NCBI GenBank assembly: GCA_035299025.1
Contig: DATGXK010000007.1
Span: 930,001 to 994,000 of the forward strand
Direction: 5' to 3'
Length of the DNA: 64,000 nucleotides
Origin: Leadbetterella sp035299025
GTDB lineage: Bacteria; Bacteroidota; Bacteroidia; Cytophagales; Spirosomataceae
The position numbers and the translations under genes are program-made. The number at the start of each line of letters is the position of its first letter. Within the stretch, counting starts at the first letter, position 1. The notes beneath the pieces were generated by a model that made no database searches, was not told the origin of the DNA, and worked only from the letters and a program-made list of their open reading frames with translations. Shown here piece after piece: positions 33,182 through 42,281 of the stretch.

Positions 33182-34618
33182 CTAATTTTTAGGTTTGTAA
33201 GCAATTCTTTGAAGTGGCATACTCATACAATGTGACCCACCTCTAGCTCTTGACAACTCCGACGAAGGTAGCAGAATTATCGTGTCATTGATGTCCTCGA
33301 CTTTGACTTTTCCTTGTTCAAGTTGCTCTACAAGTTCTACGGCATGAATCGTTTTGAAGCCATACTCTCTGAAAGCCTCACTGGTTTTATCATTTCGGTC
33401 ATATCCTACCGCAACACCTTCTTTCAGAACCAAAAGATTGCAAGAGTCCGTCCATTGTTCTCTCGCTCCAAATGGAAAAACATTATTGCCCGAATATATG
33501 AAATTAACGGGTTCTGTGCATTTCAAATCAATTTCCGAAATATACTTTAAAAGTTCCTCCAAATTATCGAAATTCCTGCTCAAAACCTTGTCGCCTTCTT
33601 TGTAAAACTGCTTGATTACAATGTCTTCATGGGTAACCCTTTGCCCTAATTCGTCCCAAACTTTCTCATTTTCTGCAGTTTCTTTGGTGCGGGCCAATGA
33701 ACCCAACAGTACCCAAACATTGCGTTTTATTTGAGTAAAGATAGTATCAATATGCATGTAATCCCGTTTGGCAGGAATTTTTATCAAGGAAATTTTCGTG
33801 AGAATATTCTTGGCAAAAAGCTTATCAATCACTTGTCTGGCTGCCTCTACTGTGGTTCTTTCACTTATACCTATTAATAAATGATTAGGAGCTACCATCA
33901 TTACATCACCACCTTCCAGGGTGTCTATTCGCTTTCCTTGGTCTTCGGGCAACAGAAAATGCTCTTCATCTTCTTCAATTTCAATTATTTTTCCTGTGAG
34001 AGTAGCAAACAATGGGTGATTGAAGAAAATATATTTGGCCAATAAAGACTCCCTTGATCTGGCTCTTCTGGCAGGCTTGTTCAATAAAATGTGGTCGTTG
34101 ACTACTATTCCTATGTCCCGTGTAAAAATCAAATTAGGGATGGGCGGGAAGAACATTTCTCCTGAATCGGTGATACCTGTTATCAATACTTTCGACAATT
34201 CGACATTCCCAAAAGTCAAAAAACGCTTCATTTCGAGATACGAGCATTCTTCAATGGCACTTACTGCCGCCACTAATTGGACTTTAACTTCATCCATATT
34301 CAGAACGTCAGCCAAAAGTTTTTCAAAATCAATTACTTTATCAGAATTAAAATAACCCTTTGAATTGGGTTTAAAAAACTCCCGCTTGGTGTCTGATAAA
34401 TCTTGATTACCAATTTTTTCGGGGTCTAGAAAAAACAAAAGAAGTTTAACATAATAATCATATTCCTTTCGCCTCATCGTTTCGAGATGAATAATATCCT
34501 CAAACAACCAGTCCTGGGCTTTCGAGGGTACAACTTTTCCCAAACCACTGTCAGGGCTATGAATTATCAACCGCTGTAAAGCTGAAATTTCCGAATCTAC
34601 ATATATTTGATTGCTCAT
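33182..34618 (-). CDS. Arginine deiminase-family amidinotransferase
   Basis: The 478-residue pentein-fold protein shows LEGGDVMMVAPNHLLIG (Asp/Glu-rich substrate site), DYMHIDTIFTQI (catalytic His/Asp region) and RGGSHCMSMPLQR (nucleophile Cys near the end), the order found in arginine deiminase. It is longer than ArcA (about 410), with an N-terminal region of about 70 residues (PSKAQDWLFEDIIHLETMRRKEYDYY) that aligns with the deiminase LEDI motif. It likely converts arginine to citrulline plus ammonia. Clustered with CtlX and no arcB/arcC in view. Confidence 0.82.
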   Translation of the reverse strand: MSNQIYVDSEISALQRLIIHSPDSGLGKVVPSKAQDWLFEDIIHLETMRRKEYDYYVKLLLFFLDPEKIGNQDLSDTKREFFKPNSKGYFNSDKVIDFEKLLADVLNMDEVKVQLVAAVSAIEECSYLEMKRFLTFGNVELSKVLITGITDSGEMFFPPIPNLIFTRDIGIVVNDHILLNKPARRARSRESLLAKYIFFNHPLFATLTGKIIEIEEDEEHFLLPEDQGKRIDTLEGGDVMMVAPNHLLIGISERTTVEAARQVIDKLFAKNILTKISLIKIPAKRDYMHIDTIFTQIKRNVWVLLGSLARTKETAENEKVWDELGQRVTHEDIVIKQFYKEGDKVLSRNFDNLEELLKYISEIDLKCTEPVNFIYSGNNVFPFGAREQWTDSCNLLVLKEGVAVGYDRNDKTSEAFREYGFKTIHAVELVEQLEQGKVKVEDINDTIILLPSSELSRARGGSHCMSMPLQRIAYKPKN

Positions 34619-34625
34619 AGTCAGG

Positions 34626-35957
34626 TTATTTAGCTTTTAAATCTTTGGCGTTGATAGTGTAATCCCATTTTTTCTCCCCATTCCCATCAAAAACGTTGAT
34701 TTTCAATATCCTTTCGGTTCTTTTGCCAGAAACCTCCATAATACTGAACGCTTGAGAATTATACAGCTCCGTTCCAGCTATTATGGTTTTACCTTTCAAT
34801 TCAGCATCTACAGGCTTACCCGCACTAGAGGTTAATGGAGATATAGTCAAGTCATACAAAGGATATGTGCCATTCCTTTCTAATTTTTGTAGGTTGGTGT
34901 GATGTCTGTCCCCTGATATGAAAATCACCCCTGAAATTTTGTTTTCAATCAACTTATCCAAAAGTTTCTTTCTTTCAACAGGATAGGTGGCCATATTTTC
35001 AAATACAGCAGCTTCGTTAACCACTTGACCACCAGTAACTACAAATTTAAATGGAGCTGTAGAGGCACTTAAAGCGTCTATCAGCCAATTCAATTGTTTT
35101 TCGCCATAGTAATCTTTTGCTGAATCTGCCAAATAGTTTGGGGCTCTGAAAAATCGATCATCCATTAAAAAAAACTGACAGTCTTCCCAAGAGAAAGTGC
35201 CAGTAATACCTTCATTTTCAAAGATGTAGTTTGGATTTCCCCAGAAATTCTTGAATGCCGCAAGTGTCATATTTTTGCCAAAAAAACTACGATCTGCGTC
35301 ATTTGGACCAAAATCGTGGTCATCCCAAATGGCATAATGGTGAACATTTGCCCAAAGTGGTTGAAGTTCTTTTACTTTTTTGAACTCAGAGTAACGATGG
35401 TTGATGCCTGTTTTTGTATTCCAATCCACCTCTCTTAAGTAGATATTATCTCCTCCCCAAACCATGAAGTTGGGCTTTTGCTCGGATATTTTTGTAAAAA
35501 TCGAAGTACTTTTTCCATAAGGATTTCCGGGCCTATCAAAACGTTCTTCATTGGTATAGGTACAACTTCCTAGTGCAAACTTGAAAGCTGGCGGGTCAAA
35601 TCTATACTGCCAAAGTGTTTGTGTTTGAAACTCTTGGACATTCACAGCCTTAATAGGCTTTTTGTTTATCCAAACCTCATAGCCATACTTCTTACCAGGC
35701 AAAACCTGGTCGGCGATTAATTTTGCTACAAAAGCATGGTCTTTATTGGTCTGAATTTCTTCTGTAAAATACTTCAAAGTTGGAGCCTCTTTGTCCCAAT
35801 AAGAAAATTTCACTAAATCAGCTTTTTCGGTTTGAACCCAAAGTAAAACTTCTCGCATTTCAGAATAACCGAGCATGGGACCAGATTTTATTTGAGCCTG
35901 AAGACCAGAAATAAAGCTCAAGAATAAGAGTAGGAGGGTTATAGTTTGTTTTTTCAT
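34626..35957 (-). CDS. Exported PhoD-like alkaline phosphatase family protein
   Basis: The 443-residue protein begins with a signal peptide (LLLLFLSFISGLQAQ). It carries PhoD-type metal motifs: FALGSCTY, VWGGDNIYLRE, YAIWDDHDFGPNDADRSF and FISGDRHHTNL. PhoD enzymes are Ca/Fe phosphodi- or monoesterases scavenging phosphate; the substrate here is unread. It is first in a leftward run with the deiminase and ctlX (8 bp apart), although the functions seem unrelated. Confidence 0.88.
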   Translation of the reverse strand: MKKQTITLLLLFLSFISGLQAQIKSGPMLGYSEMREVLLWVQTEKADLVKFSYWDKEAPTLKYFTEEIQTNKDHAFVAKLIADQVLPGKKYGYEVWINKKPIKAVNVQEFQTQTLWQYRFDPPAFKFALGSCTYTNEERFDRPGNPYGKSTSIFTKISEQKPNFMVWGGDNIYLREVDWNTKTGINHRYSEFKKVKELQPLWANVHHYAIWDDHDFGPNDADRSFFGKNMTLAAFKNFWGNPNYIFENEGITGTFSWEDCQFFLMDDRFFRAPNYLADSAKDYYGEKQLNWLIDALSASTAPFKFVVTGGQVVNEAAVFENMATYPVERKKLLDKLIENKISGVIFISGDRHHTNLQKLERNGTYPLYDLTISPLTSSAGKPVDAELKGKTIIAGTELYNSQAFSIMEVSGKRTERILKINVFDGNGEKKWDYTINAKDLKAK

Positions 35958-36091
35958 TTAATGATATTAATGTATCCGCAATTTATACATTACTTTTCTA
36001 TTCTTCAATATCCTAAAATTAAGAATTCTATAAATATCATATCGTACCGAAATATGTTAGATTATGCTTATTCTATTTACATTTTAAAACT

Positions 36092-36099
36092 TATTTTTG
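36092..36099 (+). promoter_or_regulatory. -7 element for the lysA operon
   Basis: TATTTTTG matches TAnnTTTG, 16 bp before the TTG/ATG pair that starts lysA. Confidence 0.5.
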
Positions 36100-36115
36100 C
36101 AGAAAAAATTTATTG

Positions 36116-37351
36116 ATGACTTTTAGAGAGGATAGGTATTTCATTCAAAATCAGGATTTGTTAGAACTTTGTCAGAACTACGGCACACCACTTTATGTAT
36201 ATGATGGGGCTAAAATTGAAGAAAAGGTAAATGCCTTAAAAGATGCTTTCAAAGGTATTAAAATGAAAATAAAATACGCTTGTAAAGCCAATACCAATAT
36301 TTCAGTTCTAAAATTGATGAACAAATTGGGCGTAGATATTGACGTAGTATCTCCACAAGAAATGGCCATAGCATTGAAGGCAGGTTTTTCGCCAGAACAA
36401 ATAACCTATACTTCAAGTGGTGTTTCGTTTGATGAGATAGAAGAATGCGTCGCCGAAAATGTGCTTATTAACATCGATAATCTTTCGTCTTTAGAGAAGT
36501 TTGGTCAAAAATATGGAAATTCTGTTCCAGTTTTGATAAGAATTAGGCCCAATATTGAAGGCGGTGGAAACCTAAAAATAAGTACTGGTCACAAAGAGTC
36601 TAAATTTGGAATTGCAATTGAGCAAAAGCCCGCTATTCTGGATTTAATCAAAAAATATGATCTGAATATCGTTGGAATTCACCAACATACCGGTTCCGAC
36701 ATAAAAGATGGAAAAACTTTTGTGAACGTTGCCAAAGTTATTTTTGAATTTGCCATGGATTTTCCAAATCTAAAATATCTGGATTTTGGAGGTGGATTTA
36801 AAGTGGCCTACAAAGAAGGTGATATTGAAACAGATATTCAGGATTTGGGCGAGAAAATAAGTGCCTCTTTTTCAGAGTTCTGTCAAAAATATGGCAAAGA
36901 TTTGGAGCTATGGTTTGAGCCAGGTAAATTCTTAGTGAGTGAGAGCGGATATTTGCTTGCTCAAATAAATGTAGTAAAAGAAAACCCTACAAAAACGCTT
37001 CTTGGACTTAACACAGGCCTTAATCACCTCATTAGACCAATGATGTATGACGCTTTTCACGATGTTGTCAATATTTCTAAGTCCGCAGAGTCTCCAAAAA
37101 AAATGTACGATGTGGTGGGATATATCTGCGAAACTGACGATATTGCTAAAGAAAGAGAGCTACCAGAGGCGAAAGAAGGTGACATTTTAGCCATAAAAAA
37201 TGCAGGAGCCTATGGCTTCACAATGGCCTCCAATTACAACGCACGTTTTAGGCCAGCCGAGGTTTTGATTTATGCCGACAAAGCTCACTTGGTAAGAAAA
37301 AGAGAAACACTTCAAGACATATTAACAAACCAAGTCCTTGTGGACTTCTAA
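36116..37351 (+). CDS. lysA: Diaminopimelate decarboxylase
   Basis: 411 residues from ATG 36116 (a TTG directly before it is less likely). The group IV decarboxylase has PLP lysine in KIKYACKANTNI, GIHQHTGSDI, LDFGGGFKV (phosphate-binding glycines), EPGKFLVSESG and the second-subunit YICETDDIA with the active-site Cys. It makes lysine from meso-diaminopimelate. The DAP-enzyme CESGD is CETDD here. It is followed three bases later by an acyl-CoA dehydrogenase. Confidence 0.93.
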   Translation: MTFREDRYFIQNQDLLELCQNYGTPLYVYDGAKIEEKVNALKDAFKGIKMKIKYACKANTNISVLKLMNKLGVDIDVVSPQEMAIALKAGFSPEQITYTSSGVSFDEIEECVAENVLINIDNLSSLEKFGQKYGNSVPVLIRIRPNIEGGGNLKISTGHKESKFGIAIEQKPAILDLIKKYDLNIVGIHQHTGSDIKDGKTFVNVAKVIFEFAMDFPNLKYLDFGGGFKVAYKEGDIETDIQDLGEKISASFSEFCQKYGKDLELWFEPGKFLVSESGYLLAQINVVKENPTKTLLGLNTGLNHLIRPMMYDAFHDVVNISKSAESPKKMYDVVGYICETDDIAKERELPEAKEGDILAIKNAGAYGFTMASNYNARFRPAEVLIYADKAHLVRKRETLQDILTNQVLVDF

Positions 37352-37354
37352 AAG

Positions 37355-38557
37355 ATGGATTACAATTTTAAAATTTCTCACAAAAAAGACGAATTCGAGT
37401 CACCCGATTTTTATGGCGTTGATGATTTGTTCACCGAAGAACAGAAAATGATTCGTTCTTCTGTAAGAGATTTTGTAAAAAAAGATATTTCGCCAATTAT
37501 TGAGGATGCGGCTCAAAGTGCCAAATTTCCTTACTACTTGGTAAAAAAAATGGGCGAAATGGGTGTTTTTGGCCCAACCATTCCCGAGCAGTATGGTGGT
37601 ATGGGAACAGATTATATTTCTTATGGTCTCATGATGCAGGAATTGGAACGCTGCGACTCTGGTATTCGCTCTACTGCTTCGGTCCAAGGCTCATTGGTGA
37701 TGTTTCCGATTTATAAATTTGGCTCGGAAGAACAAAAAATGAAATTCTTACCCAAACTCGCTTCTGGTGAGTTTTTAGGTTGTTTTGGATTGACAGAACC
37801 CGACCATGGTTCAAATCCGAGTGGAATGGTGACCAATTTTAAGGAAGATGGCGATGCTGTGATTTTGAATGGCTCCAAAATGTGGATTTCAAACGCTCCA
37901 TTTGCGGATATTGCAGTAGTTTGGGCCAAAAATGAAGCAGGAAGAATTAAAGGTTTGATCGTAGAAAAAGGTATGGCTGGCTTTACAGCACCTGAAATTC
38001 ATAACAAATGGTCTTTAAGAGCAAGTGCAACTGGCGAATTAGTTTTTAATGATGTGAGAGTTCCAAAGTCGAATATTTTGCCCGAAGCAGATGGATTAAA
38101 AGCTCCTTTGGCTTGTTTGGATAACGCTAGGTTCGGAATTGCCTGGGGTGCTTTGGGTGCCGCTATGGATTGTTATGAAACTGCTCGAAAATATGCGGCA
38201 GAAAGAATTCAATTCGGGAAACCGATAGCATCATTTCAGTTGATTCAAAAGAAATTGGCTGAAATGCTTACAGAAATTACTAAAGCCCAGCTGTTGGTTT
38301 GGAAATTAGGCCAGATTAAGAATCAAGGAAAGGCCACAACTTCTCAAATCTCATTGGCCAAACGAAATAATGTGCAAATAGCCCTGGAAATAGCACGAGA
38401 AGCAAGACAAATACTAGGTGGAAACGGTATTACTGGGGAATTCTCGGTTATGCGACACATGATGAACCTGGAATCTGTGGTTACATATGAAGGTACGCAT
38501 GATATTCATCTTTTGATTCTTGGAAACGAAATAACTGGTATTCAATCTTTTAAATAA
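37355..38557 (+). CDS. gcdH: Acyl-CoA dehydrogenase, probably glutaryl-CoA dehydrogenase
   Basis: 400 residues of the acyl-CoA dehydrogenase fold: PEQYGGMGTDYISYGLMMQE, ECF-type FGLTEPDHGSNP, KMWISNAPFADI, and catalytic glutamate in VVTYEGTHDIHLLILG. The TEPDHGSNP and YEGTHDIH(A/L)LILG boxes and RSTASVQGSLVM match glutaryl-CoA dehydrogenase, which makes crotonyl-CoA in lysine/tryptophan breakdown. Sitting three bases after lysA links lysine synthesis and breakdown genes in one transcript. Confidence 0.85.
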   Translation: MDYNFKISHKKDEFESPDFYGVDDLFTEEQKMIRSSVRDFVKKDISPIIEDAAQSAKFPYYLVKKMGEMGVFGPTIPEQYGGMGTDYISYGLMMQELERCDSGIRSTASVQGSLVMFPIYKFGSEEQKMKFLPKLASGEFLGCFGLTEPDHGSNPSGMVTNFKEDGDAVILNGSKMWISNAPFADIAVVWAKNEAGRIKGLIVEKGMAGFTAPEIHNKWSLRASATGELVFNDVRVPKSNILPEADGLKAPLACLDNARFGIAWGALGAAMDCYETARKYAAERIQFGKPIASFQLIQKKLAEMLTEITKAQLLVWKLGQIKNQGKATTSQISLAKRNNVQIALEIAREARQILGGNGITGEFSVMRHMMNLESVVTYEGTHDIHLLILGNEITGIQSFK

Positions 38558-38561
38558 AAAT

Positions 38562-39575
38562 ATGATAAATGTAGGCCTCATTGGATTCGGACTTTCTGGT
38601 AAATACCTGCAAGCTCCGTTTTTTCAAACCAACCCAAATTTCAACCTAAAAAGTATTGTAACTTCTCAAGAAATACCCAAACACTTATTTCCTGAGACCC
38701 TAAAGGTCGATTCTTACGAAACACTTTTGGAGGACGATTCCATCCAGTTAATTTCAATCTGTTCGCCGAGCAATACCCACTTTGAATACGCAAAAAAATG
38801 TTTGGAAGCAGGTAAAAATATTCTAATAGAGAAACCCATTACCGCTCATCTTCATGAGGCTGAAGAACTTTTTAGATTGGCCGAGGCCTCAAAACTAAAA
38901 ATTTGCGTTTTTCAAAACCGAAGATTTGATTCAGATTTCATGACCGTTAAAAGCGTTATAGAATCAGGAGTTTTGGGTGAAATAATTTCGTATGAGGCTC
39001 ATTTTGACAGATATAAGCCAATTTTGAATCCAAAAAAATGGAAGGAGGTTGTAGCTCCTGCAAACGGAATACTTTATGATTTGGGCTCTCATTTAATTGA
39101 CCAATCTATTTACCTTTTTGGCAAACCAAAAAAAGTTTTTGGCGAAGTGTTTACCCAAAGGGCAGGCTCTGAAATTGACGACGCCTTTGACATAATTTTG
39201 GATTATGGAAAGCTCAGGGTAACTTTGAAATCTAGTCTAATGGTTAAAGACCAAGGACCTAAATATGTCATAAACGGTACATTGGGTACCTACACCAAGT
39301 ACGGTTTGGATATCCAAGAAGACCACCTTGTAGCTGGCTTTTGGCCTAATCAGGCTGGATTCGGATTTGAACAAAAGGCCATGGACGGTTCTATCAAAAC
39401 CAACATCAATGGCGTAGAAATAACTGGAAAGGTGGAAACCAAAGGTGGAAATTGGGGGTTTTTGTTTGATAATTTGGCGGCAGTAATTACAAACAATGCT
39501 GAACCAATTATAAAACCAGAGCAAATTTTAGAACAAATCAATATTATAGAAAAGATAAAAAAAGCCGAGAGTTAA
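38562..39575 (+). CDS. Gfo/Idh/MocA-family NAD(P)-dependent oxidoreductase
   Basis: 337 residues with an N-terminal Rossmann fold (NVGLIGFGLSGKYLQAPFF), SICSPSNTHFEYAKKCLEAGKN, the EKP motif (ILIEKPITAHLHEA) and the C-terminal GILYDLGSHLIDQSIYLFG substrate region with the DxxxH histidine. Family members oxidise sugars, inositols or related alcohols; the substrate is not readable. It is third gene of the lysA unit and its stop lies in the loop of the terminator. Confidence 0.88.
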   Translation: MINVGLIGFGLSGKYLQAPFFQTNPNFNLKSIVTSQEIPKHLFPETLKVDSYETLLEDDSIQLISICSPSNTHFEYAKKCLEAGKNILIEKPITAHLHEAEELFRLAEASKLKICVFQNRRFDSDFMTVKSVIESGVLGEIISYEAHFDRYKPILNPKKWKEVVAPANGILYDLGSHLIDQSIYLFGKPKKVFGEVFTQRAGSEIDDAFDIILDYGKLRVTLKSSLMVKDQGPKYVINGTLGTYTKYGLDIQEDHLVAGFWPNQAGFGFEQKAMDGSIKTNINGVEITGKVETKGGNWGFLFDNLAAVITNNAEPIIKPEQILEQINIIEKIKKAES

Positions 39576-39584
39576 TCTCGGCTT
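39562..39584. terminator. Compact bidirectional terminator holding two stop codons
   Basis: AAGCCGAGA (39562-39570) pairs perfectly with TCTCGGCTT (39576-39584). The rightward TAA forms the loop (39573-39575) and the leftward TAA begins at 39585, overlapping the stem end. Confidence 0.75.
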
Positions 39585-40482
39585 ACCACAACTTGTTGGG
39601 ATATTTCCCTTCGCCAATCAGTCTGCTCAATTGACTGATAACCATTTCTTTGTCTTCTGGATAAGTCACTCCAAACCAGTCTGAAGCACTTTCAAATACT
39701 TTGCAATTGCCTTTTTTAAAGTCAATCAAATAACTCATCACCTTCGGAATATAAAATTCTGCCTTGGGAGCATCGAAATTTTCTCTAGCATAAGTCTCAA
39801 ACAAATCTTTGATTTCCGGAAAAACACTTGGCATAAAACCCCAAAAATTCATAGAAACTGGTGTGTTTTCTCCCAAAACTACAGGTTCCCCCTCATCAAG
39901 AAACGCAATTTCACCATTTTCTTGCTTAATTATTTTAGTCCTTTCAGTCACATTTATCAAAAGACCTTCGGGTGTAGTCACGCAAACTCCCCTTGAAACT
40001 GTACCGTTTTCAGATAGCGTATTTTTTATCTGATAGCCAATCATGGCATGCATGGCATCGTCAGTATTGCTACCTAAAAAATCTGCCATAGTCTTGAAAG
40101 CTTCGTAGCCATAGAAATCATCTGCATTTATTACGGCAAAAGGCGTTTCTGTTTGTTCCCGAGCACACAATACAGCGTGACCAGTACCCCATGGTTTTTC
40201 CCGTTTTACGCCTGACAAATCAGCAGGAACATAACTTTGGAAACCTTGAATTGCGAAATCATATTCAATTTTTCCATCTAGCTTTGGACCAAAAAGTCTC
40301 ACAAAATCTTCTTTGAGCTCTTCGCGAATAATAAAAACAACTCTGCCAAATCCAGAACGTATAGCGTCATAAAGCGAATAATCTATAATAGTTTCACCAT
40401 TTGGACCGAAAGGGTCAATCTGTTTTATACCACCATAACGGCTACCCATTCCAGCCGCTAAAATCAATAGTGTAGGTTTCAT
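39583..40482 (-). CDS. Nucleotidyltransferase (sugar-phosphate NTP transferase)
   Basis: 299 residues with the GT-A NTP_transferase start ILAAGMGSRYGGIKQIDPFG (pyrophosphorylase signature; the G..GSR..KQ form), FAVINADDFYG (metal Asp), and LIGEGKYPN at the end. It resembles UTP-glucose-1-phosphate uridylyltransferase-like proteins, but ends without the trimerising beta-helix of GlmU. It probably activates a sugar phosphate for surface glycans; the nucleotide and sugar are unknown. Confidence 0.82.
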   Translation of the reverse strand: MKPTLLILAAGMGSRYGGIKQIDPFGPNGETIIDYSLYDAIRSGFGRVVFIIREELKEDFVRLFGPKLDGKIEYDFAIQGFQSYVPADLSGVKREKPWGTGHAVLCAREQTETPFAVINADDFYGYEAFKTMADFLGSNTDDAMHAMIGYQIKNTLSENGTVSRGVCVTTPEGLLINVTERTKIIKQENGEIAFLDEGEPVVLGENTPVSMNFWGFMPSVFPEIKDLFETYARENFDAPKAEFYIPKVMSYLIDFKKGNCKVFESASDWFGVTYPEDKEMVISQLSRLIGEGKYPNKLW

Positions 40483-40496
40483 TTATCTTTTTTTTG

Positions 40497-40504
40497 CAAA
40501 AATA
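40497..40504 (-). promoter_or_regulatory. -7 element of the nucleotidyltransferase gene
   Basis: TATTTTTG on the minus strand, 15 bp before the ATG. Confidence 0.5.
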
Positions 40505-40560
40505 GCTATATTTAAATATTTCTAAAGAAATTCTTTAAGTGTAATATTAACATTTATTAA

Positions 40561-40568
40561 TAAATTTG
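40561..40568 (+). promoter_or_regulatory. -7 element of the PA14/azurin-dehydrogenase operon
   Basis: TAAATTTG matches TAnnTTTG, 28 bp before ATG 40596. Confidence 0.5.
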
Positions 40569-40595
40569 TGAATAATTCTAAATAATTAACTTTAA

Positions 40596-42278
40596 ATGAA
40601 GAAAATAGTATTTCTAAAACTCTTATTGTTGCAAACATTTTTGGTGTTTGGACAGAAAGATTTCCCGCTCAATACGGCCACTTGGAGTATTTCTAGTCCT
40701 TGGCAAAGTGCAAGTAAGATTACATTGAATCCAATCAATGAAAAGAAAACACAAATAATTGATGGAAAGTCGATTATTTACTCGAAAACTCCAAACAGCA
40801 GCATTGTCTCGGGGATAAACTTGCAAGACTTAAAACTGAAATTTTACATTCTACAGTCAAAATCGGGAAATGCAAAACTAAATCTTGGCGACAATTTGAG
40901 TTTAATTTTTGATATGAATTCAAATACTACATTTGGAGCTATATTAAAAAACAACGAAACAATCATTAAACCTTTAGCAGAAGCCAAAAGAAAGGAAGGC
41001 TTGTGGCAGAAAGTGGAGTTGGTAATGTCTCTAACTGGATTAAACAGTATTCCGGTAATTGAAAAGGTTATTTTGAATGATTTGCTCATTCATTCAAATG
41101 TACTTTTGCCCAACCTAAAAAGTACAAATGGAAGTCTATCTTTCTCAAATGAAACTGGTTTGTTAGCTTTCAAAGATTTTGAATACATAGGATTTGAGAA
41201 AAAACAACCTATTTCAATCAGTAACTTATCTTATACGTTAGAAGAGACCTACAACTCTGACCGCTCCTTTGAATCAAAAAATCAGGATAAAGTAAGTGGT
41301 AAAAGTAAAACACTAACTACCGACATCCCCAATAATTTCAATAAGTATATTCTTCATTATAAGGGAGATATGCATGTAGAAAAAGATGCTTTATACGGAT
41401 TTACCCTTGAACACCAAGGAACCGGAAAACTTTTGATAGATGGTGAACAAGTGGTAGGTTCTGCAGAATATTTATATAGAAATCCGATATCTGGGCTGAA
41501 AGAAATAAAGGCAGGGAAACACAGTTTCGAGTATATTTATCATCCTATTTATTGGAGACCGGTTTTTGGAATCGAGGTTTCTGGAGCTGATTTCAGACCA
41601 TATGGCCTGAACGACCCCAAAACGCTCCCAACTCGCCAACTGGATGGTGGGATATTTATTGATAATGTTGAAAATAAAGCTCGAACAATTCGATCATTTC
41701 TAAATTTCAATTCGGCCAAATTAACCAAGGTTATTTCTGTTGGCACACCTCAAAAAATACATTACTCGTTTGATCTAGACAATGGCTCTTTGTTACAAGT
41801 ATGGAAAGGGAAATTTGCTGATGTTACGCAAATGTGGCACGAAAGAGGCGAACCACAATTACTCTATCCTTCTGGATTGATTACGGTTTTAAACGATGAA
41901 ATTCCATTCTTTGAACTCAACAATGAAGCTCAAACCAAGCCAGATATTTACACAGAATTCGTAAATGTGGGTTACGATTTAGATGAAAGCGGGGTTCCTA
42001 CTTATAACTACAACTGGAAAAATGCAAGTTTCTCACAGAAGTTTTCACCAAGCAACGATGGGCTTCTCTGCGAGATAACCAGCAGTGAAACGAACAAGTT
42101 TGGTTATACCTTAGCCATTGGAAGTGAAATAACTAAGCTAAGTAGCCAATTGTATAAAGTAGACAACTTTTACGTTGAAATTAATGAAAAAGCGAAGATT
42201 TATGTCAAAGAAAATGGTGGGAAATACCATTTAAGGACGAATTTGAATGGAAAAATTGCTTACACTTTAACTTGGTAA
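40596..42278 (+). CDS. Exported protein with PA14-like domain, unknown function
   Basis: 560 residues. The signal peptide ends near LVFGQ. Residues about 20-200 resemble a laminin-G/jelly-roll layer (DGKSIIYSKTPNSSI, LKLNLG..LSLIFDMNS). Residues about 240-330 look like a PA14 carbohydrate-binding module (YILHYKGDMHVEKDALYGFTLE, GTGKLLIDGEQVVG, IKAGKHSFEYIYHP). The last 200 residues (QVWKGKFADVTQMWHERGEPQLLYPSG) resemble a module found with periplasmic heme dehydrogenases. The next gene begins four bases later, so the pair acts together, probably recognising and oxidising a glycan-derived substrate. Domain calls are tentative. Confidence 0.6.
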   Translation: MKKIVFLKLLLLQTFLVFGQKDFPLNTATWSISSPWQSASKITLNPINEKKTQIIDGKSIIYSKTPNSSIVSGINLQDLKLKFYILQSKSGNAKLNLGDNLSLIFDMNSNTTFGAILKNNETIIKPLAEAKRKEGLWQKVELVMSLTGLNSIPVIEKVILNDLLIHSNVLLPNLKSTNGSLSFSNETGLLAFKDFEYIGFEKKQPISISNLSYTLEETYNSDRSFESKNQDKVSGKSKTLTTDIPNNFNKYILHYKGDMHVEKDALYGFTLEHQGTGKLLIDGEQVVGSAEYLYRNPISGLKEIKAGKHSFEYIYHPIYWRPVFGIEVSGADFRPYGLNDPKTLPTRQLDGGIFIDNVENKARTIRSFLNFNSAKLTKVISVGTPQKIHYSFDLDNGSLLQVWKGKFADVTQMWHERGEPQLLYPSGLITVLNDEIPFFELNNEAQTKPDIYTEFVNVGYDLDESGVPTYNYNWKNASFSQKFSPSNDGLLCEITSSETNKFGYTLAIGSEITKLSSQLYKVDNFYVEINEKAKIYVKENGGKYHLRTNLNGKIAYTLTW

Positions 42279-42281
42279 ATC

